Source: an uncultured Clostridium sp.
GTDB taxonomy: Bacteria; Bacillota; Clostridia; Peptostreptococcales; Peptostreptococcaceae
DNA: 10,706 bases
NCBI GenBank assembly: GCA_937944945.1
Contig: CALEBD010000040.1
Span: forward strand, 1-10,706
Direction of reading: 5' to 3'
The notes under the pieces are model-generated. The model was given only the letters and a program-made list of their open reading frames with translations. It searched no databases and was not told where the DNA came from. Below are positions 5,344 through 10,706 of this stretch, piece after piece (the stretch's first letter is position 1; the number at the start of each line of letters is the position of its first letter). Both the position numbers and the translations under genes were made by a program.

Positions 5344-5422
5344 GGGGTAGCGTCCGGAAAATGCGGATTTCACACGTTAAGAGCATTTTCCCCGCTGATA
5401 CCAATGGTTTGCAGACTTTTTA
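5344..5422 (+). repeat. Left 79-bp terminal inverted repeat
   Basis: It is identical to the complement of 9189-9267 except at one position (G at 5356, corresponding to T on the other side). The outer 38 bases are the family-typical end. The extra 41 inner bases are unusual and run exactly to the resolvase stop codon. GGAAAATGC (5356-5364) recurs inverted as GCATTTTCC (5383-5391). Confidence 0.95.
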
Positions 5423-6007
5423 CAAACTATTCTTATACTCTTTCAATAATTTATAATAAGTTGTTTTCTTTAACCCTAAAATCTCCATTGCTTTTATATT
5501 ATTTATAGTTCTATTTTCAACTAATTTGATAACACTACTCCACTCTTTAGGATATTCTGTTTTCTTACGTCCAAATTTAACACCTTTTTCTAATGCTAGT
5601 TTAATTCCTTCTTTTTGTCTTTTTTCTCTTTTTTCAACTTCATCTTGGGCCATCATAGTATAAAGCTCAATTATTATGTTATTAATGGTTTCTAACATCA
5701 AATTATCATTTGTATTTAATTGTGTTGTTGGGAGATTTAAAGCTACTAATCTAACATTATTTTCTTTAAAATGTTGAATTTCCTTCAGTGTTAATCTTTT
5801 ATTACGCCCTAATCTATCAAATTCATGTACTACTAATGTATCCCCAGATCTTATGGTATCTTTTAACTTAGTGTACTCAGGTCTATTGAAATTTTTCCCA
5901 GTTGATTTATCACAATAAATTCTTTCACAGCCATAATTTTTAAGGCTTTTTATTTGTCTATCTAAATTTTGCTCAGTAGTTGAAACTCTACAGTATCCTA
6001 TTAACAT
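5420..6007 (-). CDS. tnpR: Serine recombinase, Tn3-type resolvase
   Basis: This 195-residue resolvase would recombine the two res sites of a cointegrate to finish transposition. The N-terminal catalytic domain holds the nucleophile Ser9 in GYCRVSTTEQ, with Arg7 nearby, and the DRLGR motif (Asp64, Arg65, Arg68). A long helix spans roughly 100-135. The C-terminus (about 158-190, IKLVENRTINNIKAMEILGLKKTTYYKLLKEY) is the DNA-binding helix-turn-helix. I chose the ATG at 6005-6007 because GAAAGGA lies eight bases upstream and the catalytic motif then starts normally. An extension of 14 residues is possible but unsupported. It is transcribed away from tnpA, and the stop lies at the inner end of the left terminal repeat. 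All key residues are intact. Confidence 0.92.
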   Translation of the reverse strand: MLIGYCRVSTTEQNLDRQIKSLKNYGCERIYCDKSTGKNFNRPEYTKLKDTIRSGDTLVVHEFDRLGRNKRLTLKEIQHFKENNVRLVALNLPTTQLNTNDNLMLETINNIIIELYTMMAQDEVEKREKRQKEGIKLALEKGVKFGRKKTEYPKEWSSVIKLVENRTINNIKAMEILGLKKTTYYKLLKEYKNSL

Positions 6008-6054
6008 ATTTTTATTCCTTTCAATTTGATATTTGTAAATATAATACACTATAA

Positions 6055-6088
6055 TGGTTCATATAACTATAGATTTATTAACGAACTG
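6055..6088. other. Candidate res subsite II
   Basis: TGGTTCAT and ACGAACTG bound a 34-base stretch, the usual length of resolvase subsite II, and resemble the half-sites of subsite I. It lies nearer the resolvase gene, as expected. The gap to subsite I (63 bases) is longer than in Tn3, and no clear subsite III was found, so this is tentative. Confidence 0.4.
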
Positions 6089-6151
6089 AAAAATAAAATT
6101 TTTTAAAATCGATTTTGGGAATTTTACTTACTTTTTTACATATTCATTTTT

Positions 6152-6179
6152 AGTTCGTTTTTGTAGACAAAGACGAACT
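6152..6179. other. res: Candidate res subsite I (resolvase crossover site)
   Basis: This 28-base imperfect palindrome has AGTTCGT/ACGAACT ends and matches its own complement at 24 of 28 positions, with the mismatches including the central two bases. Resolvase subsite I is typically 28 bp with an asymmetric central dinucleotide. It lies next to tnpA, between divergent tnpR and tnpA, as in other Tn3-family elements. Confidence 0.68.
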
Positions 6180-6227
6180 TTGCATTTAGATTAAAATATT
6201 TGATTTGAAAAATAGGGAGAAAATATT

Positions 6228-9191
6228 ATGAGCATACAACGAGGAAGGGAATTATTCAGTAAAGAACAAAGAAAACTTTTTATGAAATATCCTGAAGATG
6301 AATGGACTATAGGGTCTTACTATACATTTTCAAAATATGATTTAGAAACAATTATGAAACATAGAAAAGAAGAAAATAAGCTTGGTTTTGCAATACAATT
6401 AGCTGCTTTGAGATATCCAGGATGGTCTTACAGTTCAAATAAAACAATCCCAATTGAAATCATTCAATATATAGCTAACCAAGTTGGTACAGTTCCTAAG
6501 GCTCTTAAACTATATTCATTAAGGAATAATACTTCAAGAGATCATATAAAAGAATTGAAAAAGGAATATGGCTATAGTTCATTTTCAACTAATGACTCTA
6601 AATTTTTATTAAAATATCTTGTTAATTTAGCATTTGAAAATAATGATTCTTTATTTTTAATGAACCAATCTCTGGAGTATTTAAGAAAAAAGAAAATTAT
6701 ATTGCCAGCAATAACTACACTTGAAAATTTAGTATGGGAAGCAAAAAATAAATCTGAAAAATTTATTATAAATACAATCGTAAGTTCATTAAATCCAACT
6801 CAAAGAAATAAGTTAAATGATATAGTATTTTTACAGTCTGAGAAATTAAAAGGCAAAACTATTTTAGGTTGGTTGAAGGAACCTATTGGTTCCCCTTCTC
6901 CTGATAACTTTTTAAAAGTTATTGAAAAATTAGAGTATATACGATCATTAAATTTAGAAAATACTCAATTAGTCAAGGTTCATAAAAACAAGATTAATCA
7001 AATATATAGTCTTGCCCAAAGATATGAACCATATGCCTTTAGAGAATTTAATATTGATAAAAGACATATGTTACTTTCTGTATTTTTACTGAATTTAGCT
7101 AAGGATTTAACAGATAAAGCTTTTGAAATTCATGATAGATTGATAATTAATCTAATGGCTAAAGGGCGAAAAGCTCAAGAAGAAATTCAAAAACAAAATG
7201 GTAAAAAAATAAACGAAAAAATAATTCAATTCACTAGCATTGGTAAAGCTTTAATAAAAGCTAAAGAGAATGATCTAGATCCATATAAGGTTATTGAAGA
7301 AATAATGGATTGGTCAACACTTGTAAAATCAATTGAAGAAGCCAAAACACTTACTAGACCTGAAGATTATGACTATTTAGATTTATTACATAGACGTTAT
7401 TCATTTTTAAGAAGATATACTCCAAAATTATTAAAAGTATTAGAGTTTAAATCTACAAAATCAAATGAACCAATACTAGAATCAATTGAAATAATAAAAT
7501 TTTTAAATGAAAGTGGAAAACGTAAGGTTCCAGATAATTCTCCAGTAGATTTTATATCTAAGCGTTGGAAAAATCATGTTTTTGAAAATGATGGCTCTAT
7601 AAATAGACACTATTATGAAATGGCTGTATTGACTGAGCTAAGAGATCGTGTTAAAGCTGGTGATATATCTATATCAGGTAGTAAACAGTACAAAGATTTT
7701 GAGGATTATTTATTGTCAAAAAATGAATGGATTAACTCAAAAGAAAATAATAAATTATCTGTAAGTTTATCTTTTGATGAATATATACAAGATAGACTAA
7801 ATAGCCTTAATGAAAGACTTAGGTGGCTATCTAAAAATATGAAAAATATCAGTACTATTTCTATTGATAACTGTAAGATTTCAATAGCTAGATTAGAAAA
7901 TATTACTCCTAAAGAAGCTAAAGAACTTAGTTTTAGCCTATATAAGCTTTTACCTAAAATTAAACTTACTGACTTACTTATGGATGTTGCAAGAATAACT
8001 GGATTTCATAAAGAATTTATTCATGCATCCACTAATAAAAAGCCTGATACAGAAGATACTATTTTAATTATGGCTGCTTTATTAGGAATGGGGACAAATA
8101 TTGGATTAAGCAAAATGGCTGATGCAACTCCTGGAATTACCTATAAACAATTATCTAGTGTTTCTCAATGGCGAATGTACGATGACGCTATGTCTAGAGC
8201 ACAAACAGTATTAGTAAACTATCATAACAAGTTGAAACTTGCTAAGTATTGGGGTGAAGGAAACACTTCATCTTCAGATGGGATGAGACTTCAGCTTGGA
8301 GTATCTTCACTACATGCAGATTCTAATCCTCATTATGGAACCGGAAAAGGAACAACAATATACAGATTTACTAGTGATCAATTTTCTTCTTATTACTCAA
8401 AAATTATAAATACTAATTCTAGAGATGCTACTCATGTTTTAGATGGATTATTAAATAATGATACTGATTTAAATATAGAAGAACATTATACAGATACAGC
8501 CGGATATACAGATCAAGTATTTGCTTTGACATATTTACTAGGATTTAGATTTGCACCAAGAATTAGAGATTTATCTGATGTTAAATTATTTACTTTAAAT
8601 AAGTGTGATAAGTTTTCAAATTTAGATGGAATTTTAAAAGGAAAAATTAATGAAAAAATTATTAAAGATAATTATGATGAAGTATTAAGATTAGCTAGCT
8701 CAATAAAGGAAGGTACAGTTACATCATCTCTGATAATTAGTAAATTAGCTTCTTACTCTAGGCAAAATAGCTTAGCTGCTGCATTAAGAGAAATGGGTAA
8801 AATAGAAAAAACTATATTTATTTTAGACTATATTTCAAGTGAAGAATTGAGAAGAAAAATTCAAAAGGGGTTAAACAAAGGAGAAGCAATGAATGGACTT
8901 GCTAGAGCAATATTCTTTGGTAAACAAGGAGAACTAAGAGAACGAACTATGCAAAGCCAACTTCAAAAGGCAAGTGCATTAAATTTAATAATAAATGCTA
9001 TTAATATTTGGAATACATTATATTTAGAAAAAGCAATAAATTATAAAGAATCTATTGGTGAATATATTAATTATAATTTAATTTCTCATATCTCGCCTTT
9101 GGGTTGGGAACACATAAATATGTTAGGGGAATATACTTTTAATTTAAATGAACTAGAATCTACGGAACTATATAGACCTTTGAATATCTAA
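6228..9191 (+). CDS. tnpA: Tn3-family DDE transposase
   Basis: This 987-residue transposase, the usual size for the family, would bind both 38-bp ends and carry out replicative transposition through a cointegrate. The N-terminal DNA-binding region (about 1-165) starts RGRELFSKEQRKLF and includes LGFAIQLAALRYPGW. The catalytic triad is intact: Asp684 (SSSDGMRLQLG), Asp756 (HYTDTAGYTDQ) and Glu886 (NKGEAMNGLARAIFFGKQGELRERT). The spacings of 72 and 130 residues equal those I recall for Tn4430 (679, 751, 881). Long stretches match my memory of the Tn1546 transposase, for example GLSKMADATPGITYKQL and SPLGWEHINMLGEY. The ATG follows GGGAG at nine bases. The stop lies inside the right terminal repeat. 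No frameshift is seen, so it is probably functional. Confidence 0.97.
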   Translation: MSIQRGRELFSKEQRKLFMKYPEDEWTIGSYYTFSKYDLETIMKHRKEENKLGFAIQLAALRYPGWSYSSNKTIPIEIIQYIANQVGTVPKALKLYSLRNNTSRDHIKELKKEYGYSSFSTNDSKFLLKYLVNLAFENNDSLFLMNQSLEYLRKKKIILPAITTLENLVWEAKNKSEKFIINTIVSSLNPTQRNKLNDIVFLQSEKLKGKTILGWLKEPIGSPSPDNFLKVIEKLEYIRSLNLENTQLVKVHKNKINQIYSLAQRYEPYAFREFNIDKRHMLLSVFLLNLAKDLTDKAFEIHDRLIINLMAKGRKAQEEIQKQNGKKINEKIIQFTSIGKALIKAKENDLDPYKVIEEIMDWSTLVKSIEEAKTLTRPEDYDYLDLLHRRYSFLRRYTPKLLKVLEFKSTKSNEPILESIEIIKFLNESGKRKVPDNSPVDFISKRWKNHVFENDGSINRHYYEMAVLTELRDRVKAGDISISGSKQYKDFEDYLLSKNEWINSKENNKLSVSLSFDEYIQDRLNSLNERLRWLSKNMKNISTISIDNCKISIARLENITPKEAKELSFSLYKLLPKIKLTDLLMDVARITGFHKEFIHASTNKKPDTEDTILIMAALLGMGTNIGLSKMADATPGITYKQLSSVSQWRMYDDAMSRAQTVLVNYHNKLKLAKYWGEGNTSSSDGMRLQLGVSSLHADSNPHYGTGKGTTIYRFTSDQFSSYYSKIINTNSRDATHVLDGLLNNDTDLNIEEHYTDTAGYTDQVFALTYLLGFRFAPRIRDLSDVKLFTLNKCDKFSNLDGILKGKINEKIIKDNYDEVLRLASSIKEGTVTSSLIISKLASYSRQNSLAAALREMGKIEKTIFILDYISSEELRRKIQKGLNKGEAMNGLARAIFFGKQGELRERTMQSQLQKASALNLIINAINIWNTLYLEKAINYKESIGEYINYNLISHISPLGWEHINMLGEYTFNLNELESTELYRPLNI

Positions 9192-9267
9192 AAAGTCTGC
9201 AAACCATTGGTATCAGCGGGGAAAATGCTCTTAACGTGTGAAATCCGCATTTTCAGGACGCTACCCC
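9189..9267 (-). repeat. Right 79-bp terminal inverted repeat
   Basis: This is the mirror of the left repeat with one mismatch in 79 bases. It begins within the tnpA stop codon and ends CTACCCC at the junction with backbone DNA. A chimeric reading frame from a TTG at 9207 crosses it but is an accident of the junction. Confidence 0.95.
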
Positions 9268-9410
9268 TTGTAGAGCAAACTGCTGATTTAGTAGAGTTTA
9301 GAAATGAGATGTTAAATAAAGTTGATGGAATAAGAGAAGATCTATCGACTGTTGAATTAGTTACGGCTAATAATTATAAAGATATTGCAAAGTTAAAAGC
9401 AGTAAAATAG
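9268..9410 (+). pseudogene. 3' remnant of a small coiled-coil protein gene cut by the transposon
   Basis: From the transposon edge the frame reads VEQTADLVEFRNEMLNKVDG and continues to ...YKDIAKLKAVK-stop at 9410. This resembles the C-terminal part of small coiled-coil proteins common in Bacillota plasmids and phages (EQTADL-EFR, then NW/NYKDIA-LK), as I remember them. The 5' part is missing: nothing on the left side of the transposon (before 5344) encodes a matching N-terminus. The gene was therefore broken and its front lost, probably by a deletion next to the transposon. A strong terminator follows. Confidence 0.65.
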
Positions 9411-9416
9411 AAAAAA

Positions 9417-9462
9417 TGAAAAATTGAAATTTCATATACATTATGAAATTTCAATTTTTTTT
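9417..9462 (+). terminator. Strong terminator after the gene remnant
   Basis: AAATTGAAATTTCATA (9421-9436) pairs perfectly with its complement at 9442-9457 around a 5-base loop, with extra A-T pairs outside and a run of eight T residues (9455-9462). It probably served the now broken gene and may insulate tnpA transcription from the next gene. Confidence 0.85.
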
Positions 9463-9508
9463 ATTTTTAATAGATGAATTTAAACTGAATTATGTATTAA
9501 ATTAATTA

Positions 9509-9537
9509 TTGAACAAAAGTTAGAAAAATGCTATTAT
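9509..9537 (+). promoter_or_regulatory. Promoter of the HTH gene
   Basis: TTGAAC (9509-9514) and TATTAT (9532-9537) are separated by exactly 17 bases, a good vegetative promoter. The predicted transcript start (about 9544) falls inside the 16-base motif at 9541-9556 that recurs after the gene, which suggests autoregulation. Confidence 0.68.
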
Positions 9538-9540
9538 TAA

Positions 9541-9570
9541 GTTAATAAATTAATTAACTAACTAACTAAC
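9541..9570 (+). repeat. AT-rich motif followed by four TAAC repeats
   Basis: GTTAATAAATTAATTA (9541-9556) is the same 16-base sequence found after the gene at 10055-10070 and inverted at 10087-10102. It overlaps four perfect tandem TAAC units (9555-9570) that end directly at the ribosome binding site GGAG. The motif is a likely operator. The tetranucleotide run may change length by slippage and alter the leader. Confidence 0.6.
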
Positions 9571-9582
9571 GGAGTGATTATA

Positions 9583-10059
9583 GTGGCAAGAAAAACTATT
9601 AAAGGCTTAGAAGTAATAATTACAGATTTAGAAAAGCGTTTAAATGAACAGAATAAAATTAATGTTGAATTACATAATCAAATATCACAAATGCAAATGA
9701 TCCCTGACGATAAATTTGAAAATAGTCCAATATATCATCAAATGGTCAAGGAAATTGAACAGTTAAAGACAGTTATAAGATTAAATGAAATAAACACTAA
9801 ATCTAAAGAGGATACTATTAAAAGGGATAGAGATACCATACAAAAATTGCTGAAGGAAATTGAAGAATTAAAAAGCAACAATGTTGTTAATAAATTAAAA
9901 AATGAACGTGGTGCTGGAAGAAAAGAAATGTTTACTGAAGAACAAAAGGCTAGAGTAAAAATGTTAAGATTACAAGGTAAAAGTTACAGAGCTATTGCTA
10001 AAGATATGAATTGTAGTGTTGCTACTGTTCATAAAATAATTAACGAACAAAAATGTTAA
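9583..10059 (+). CDS. Coiled-coil protein with resolvase-like C-terminal helix-turn-helix
   Basis: The product has 158 residues. The GTG at 9583 is chosen because GGAG at 9571-9574 lies eight bases upstream; the earlier GTG at 9574 overlaps that site. Residues 1-105 are mostly heptad-like helix (LEKRLNEQNKINVELHNQI, then IQKLLKEIEELK). After a GAGRKEMF linker, residues about 113-158 (EEQKARVKMLRLQGKSYRAIAKDMNCSVATVHKIINEQ) form the helix-turn-helix seen at the C-terminus of serine resolvases and Hin, but there is no catalytic domain. It should bind DNA as an oligomer. Copies of one AT-rich motif flank it at both ends, including an inverted pair, which suggests that it binds them. A regulator, partition or origin-binding protein are all possible. 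It has its own promoter and is not part of the transposon. Confidence 0.72.
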   Translation: MARKTIKGLEVIITDLEKRLNEQNKINVELHNQISQMQMIPDDKFENSPIYHQMVKEIEQLKTVIRLNEINTKSKEDTIKRDRDTIQKLLKEIEELKSNNVVNKLKNERGAGRKEMFTEEQKARVKMLRLQGKSYRAIAKDMNCSVATVHKIINEQKC

Positions 10060-10103
10060 TAAATTAATTAAATAACATTTGTTTGCTAATTAATTTATTA
10101 ACA
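10054..10103. repeat. 17-bp perfect inverted repeat over the stop codon of the HTH gene
   Basis: TGTTAATAAATTAATTA (10054-10070) matches perfectly the complement of 10087-10103, with a 16-base spacer. The left arm contains the stop codon. Both arms carry the motif seen in the promoter leader of the same gene. No T run follows, so a protein-binding site is more likely than a terminator. Confidence 0.75.
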
Positions 10104-10119
10104 TAAATATAAATAATTA

Positions 10120-10212
10120 AAGGGGAAAAAATACGATTTTACGTTAAAGTTTACTGGAGCTAAACTTAGAGTGGTGTTTTTACCCCTTACAAATGGCTTA
10201 AAACCGTAAAAT
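10120..10212 (+). other. Structured non-coding element, possible small RNA
   Basis: AAGGGGAAAAAATAC (10120-10134) can pair with 10174-10188 with two imperfect positions. AAGTTTA-ctggagc-TAAACTT (10147-10167) forms an inner hairpin. ATTTTACG (10136-10143) can pair with CGTAAAAT (10205-10212), which together with the first stem would make a pseudoknot. A strong terminator follows at 10224. A weak promoter-like TTGCTA/TATAAA pair lies upstream with 19-base spacing. No reading frame is apparent. This could be a small RNA or a protein-binding site. Confidence 0.35.
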
Positions 10213-10223
10213 TTAAAATATAA

Positions 10224-10271
10224 AAATGAAAAAACTGCGTAGAAGAATAATTCTGCGCAGTTTTTTCATTT
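10224..10271. terminator. Bidirectional terminator between convergent genes
   Basis: A 21-base stem (10224-10244 with 10251-10271, one G-U pair) has the GC core ACTGCG around a 6-base loop. T runs lie on one side and A runs on the other, so it can stop transcription from both the HTH gene side and the transporter gene. Confidence 0.88.
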
Positions 10272-10291
10272 CTGTATTTTTATTAATTAAG

Positions 10292-10706
10292 TTAATCAAT
10301 AATAGTTGATGTTGATAAAGTATTTTTTACAGATAGTGCAATAAAACTTGATAAAAATATTATAGAGGCAGCAATAACAAATATAAACCTTAAGTTAATA
10401 TAACCAGCTAAAACACTAAAAATAGAGATAGATAATGTTCTAAGACTAGTTACAATAAATCTAACAGAAGTAAAAACACGTCCTATCATATTTTTAGATA
10501 TATTTATTTGTAGTAAAGAACGTATTCCAATAGGAGCAGTTGAAGCTCCAAAACCTATAATTAAATAGGCAAATATAACAATTATTATATTACTAGATAG
10601 TGCTGTTATTAATGTGCCTATTCCCAAAAAAAACAAGCCATATATTGTGAGATTAACAGTGTTTATATTTTTATTTTTTATTATAAATAAAGAGCTAATA
10701 GCAATT
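10292..10706 (-). CDS. Major facilitator superfamily transporter, C-terminal part
   Basis: The frame is open to the right window edge, so this is the last 137 residues of a longer membrane transporter. Several hydrophobic helices are visible: NLTIYGLFFLGIGTLITAL, IIIVIFAYLIIGFGASTAPIG, SLRTLSISIFSVLAGYI and FIFVIAASIIFLSSFIAL. The GRVFTSVRFIVTS segment between helices is like the GRV(F/M) loop in the C-terminal half of efflux-type major facilitator proteins such as the macrolide efflux group. The substrate cannot be told. The start codon lies outside the window; an internal TTG at 10634-10636 is not the true start because coding-like sequence continues upstream. It is read towards the HTH gene, with the bidirectional terminator between them. 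Confidence 0.75.
   Translation of the reverse strand, partial: IAISSLFIIKNKNINTVNLTIYGLFFLGIGTLITALSSNIIIVIFAYLIIGFGASTAPIGIRSLLQINISKNMIGRVFTSVRFIVTSLRTLSISIFSVLAGYINLRFIFVIAASIIFLSSFIALSVKNTLSTSTIID

Larger units (their letters stand above)
5344..9267. mobile_element. Complete Tn3-family transposon without cargo (3,924 bp)
   Basis: The element is bounded by 79-bp terminal inverted repeats that begin GGGG. The first 38 bases end in ACGTTAAG, the canonical Tn3-family terminus length and end. It carries only a resolvase gene (minus strand) and a transposase gene (plus strand) transcribed away from a res region. Both stop codons fall at the inner edges of the repeats. Termini and transposase resemble the Tn1546/Tn4430 type from memory. 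The flanks (TTAAT on the left, TTGTA on the right) do not form the usual 5-bp target duplication, and the right side abuts a broken gene. I infer rearrangement after insertion. No resistance or other passenger gene is present. Confidence 0.93.

Noticed and set aside
6008..6054. Resolvase subsite III and a tnpR promoter (several TATAAT-like strings).
   Set aside because: No half-site resembling GTTCGT/ACGAAC and no convincing -35 at correct spacing; the AT-rich matches are expected by chance.
5344..9267. Passenger resistance or toxin-antitoxin gene in the transposon.
   Set aside because: The resolvase, res region and transposase fill the space between the repeats; no other frame is supported.
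9207..9410. 67-codon frame starting at a TTG inside the right transposon repeat.
   Set aside because: Its first 21 codons are transposon end sequence, so it is a junction artefact; only the part after 9267 is treated, as a gene remnant.

Overview
The window is AT-rich and purine-biased on the + strand, uses AGA, ATA and TTA codons heavily, and shows strong GGAGG-type ribosome binding sites with frequent GTG/TTG starts. This points to a low-GC Bacillota host, most likely a Clostridium-like anaerobe. The gene set (relaxase genes, a replication initiator, small ribbon-helix-helix-like proteins) indicates a mobilizable plasmid interrupted by a transposon. Species is not decidable from the sequence alone.

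Layout. (1) 1-1965 is a mobilization module: an oriT-like stem-loop region, mobC, a MOBP-type relaxase gene mobA that overlaps mobC by one base, and, wholly inside the 3' part of mobA in another frame, a second gene (mobB-like) with its own AAGGAGG site, coding for a coiled-coil protein with a C-terminal membrane helix. A small 62-residue gene follows. (2) 1966-3908 is the replication module: a 54-bp perfect palindrome, tandem ATAGGGGAG boxes, a promoter, a small charged protein gene, and a primase-polymerase-like Rep gene ending in a terminator. (3) 3909-5343 is an accessory backbone stretch: two 50-bp hairpin repeats exactly 100 bp apart, a small ribbon-helix-helix-like gene with a terminator, a 400-bp non-coding region full of inverted repeats, and a second small DNA-binding-like gene.

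(4) 5344-9267 is a complete, cargo-free Tn3-family transposon: divergent resolvase and 987-aa transposase genes, a res region between them, and 79-bp terminal inverted repeats differing at one base. The transposase keeps all three DDE residues with family-typical spacing and closely resembles the Tn1546/Tn4430 type as I remember it. It has no 5-bp target duplication and abuts the 3' remnant of a broken gene, so the locus was rearranged.

(5) 9268-10706 holds that gene remnant with a terminator, a coiled-coil plus helix-turn-helix protein gene whose start and end both carry the same 16-bp AT-rich motif, a non-coding stretch that can fold into a pseudoknot-like structure, a bidirectional terminator, and the C-terminal half of a major facilitator transporter on the minus strand running off the right edge.

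How it fits together: MobC, MobA and MobB would form the relaxosome on the oriT-like site; Rep would act at the palindrome/box region just upstream of its operon; the small DNA-binding proteins are plausible copy-control or partition regulators. The best second-look items are the nested mobB, the extended 79-bp transposon ends, the palindrome/box origin candidate, the paired hairpin repeats, and a striking excess of GAGC on the + strand of the left backbone (49 by hand count, against 5 of its complement) that is absent from the transposon.
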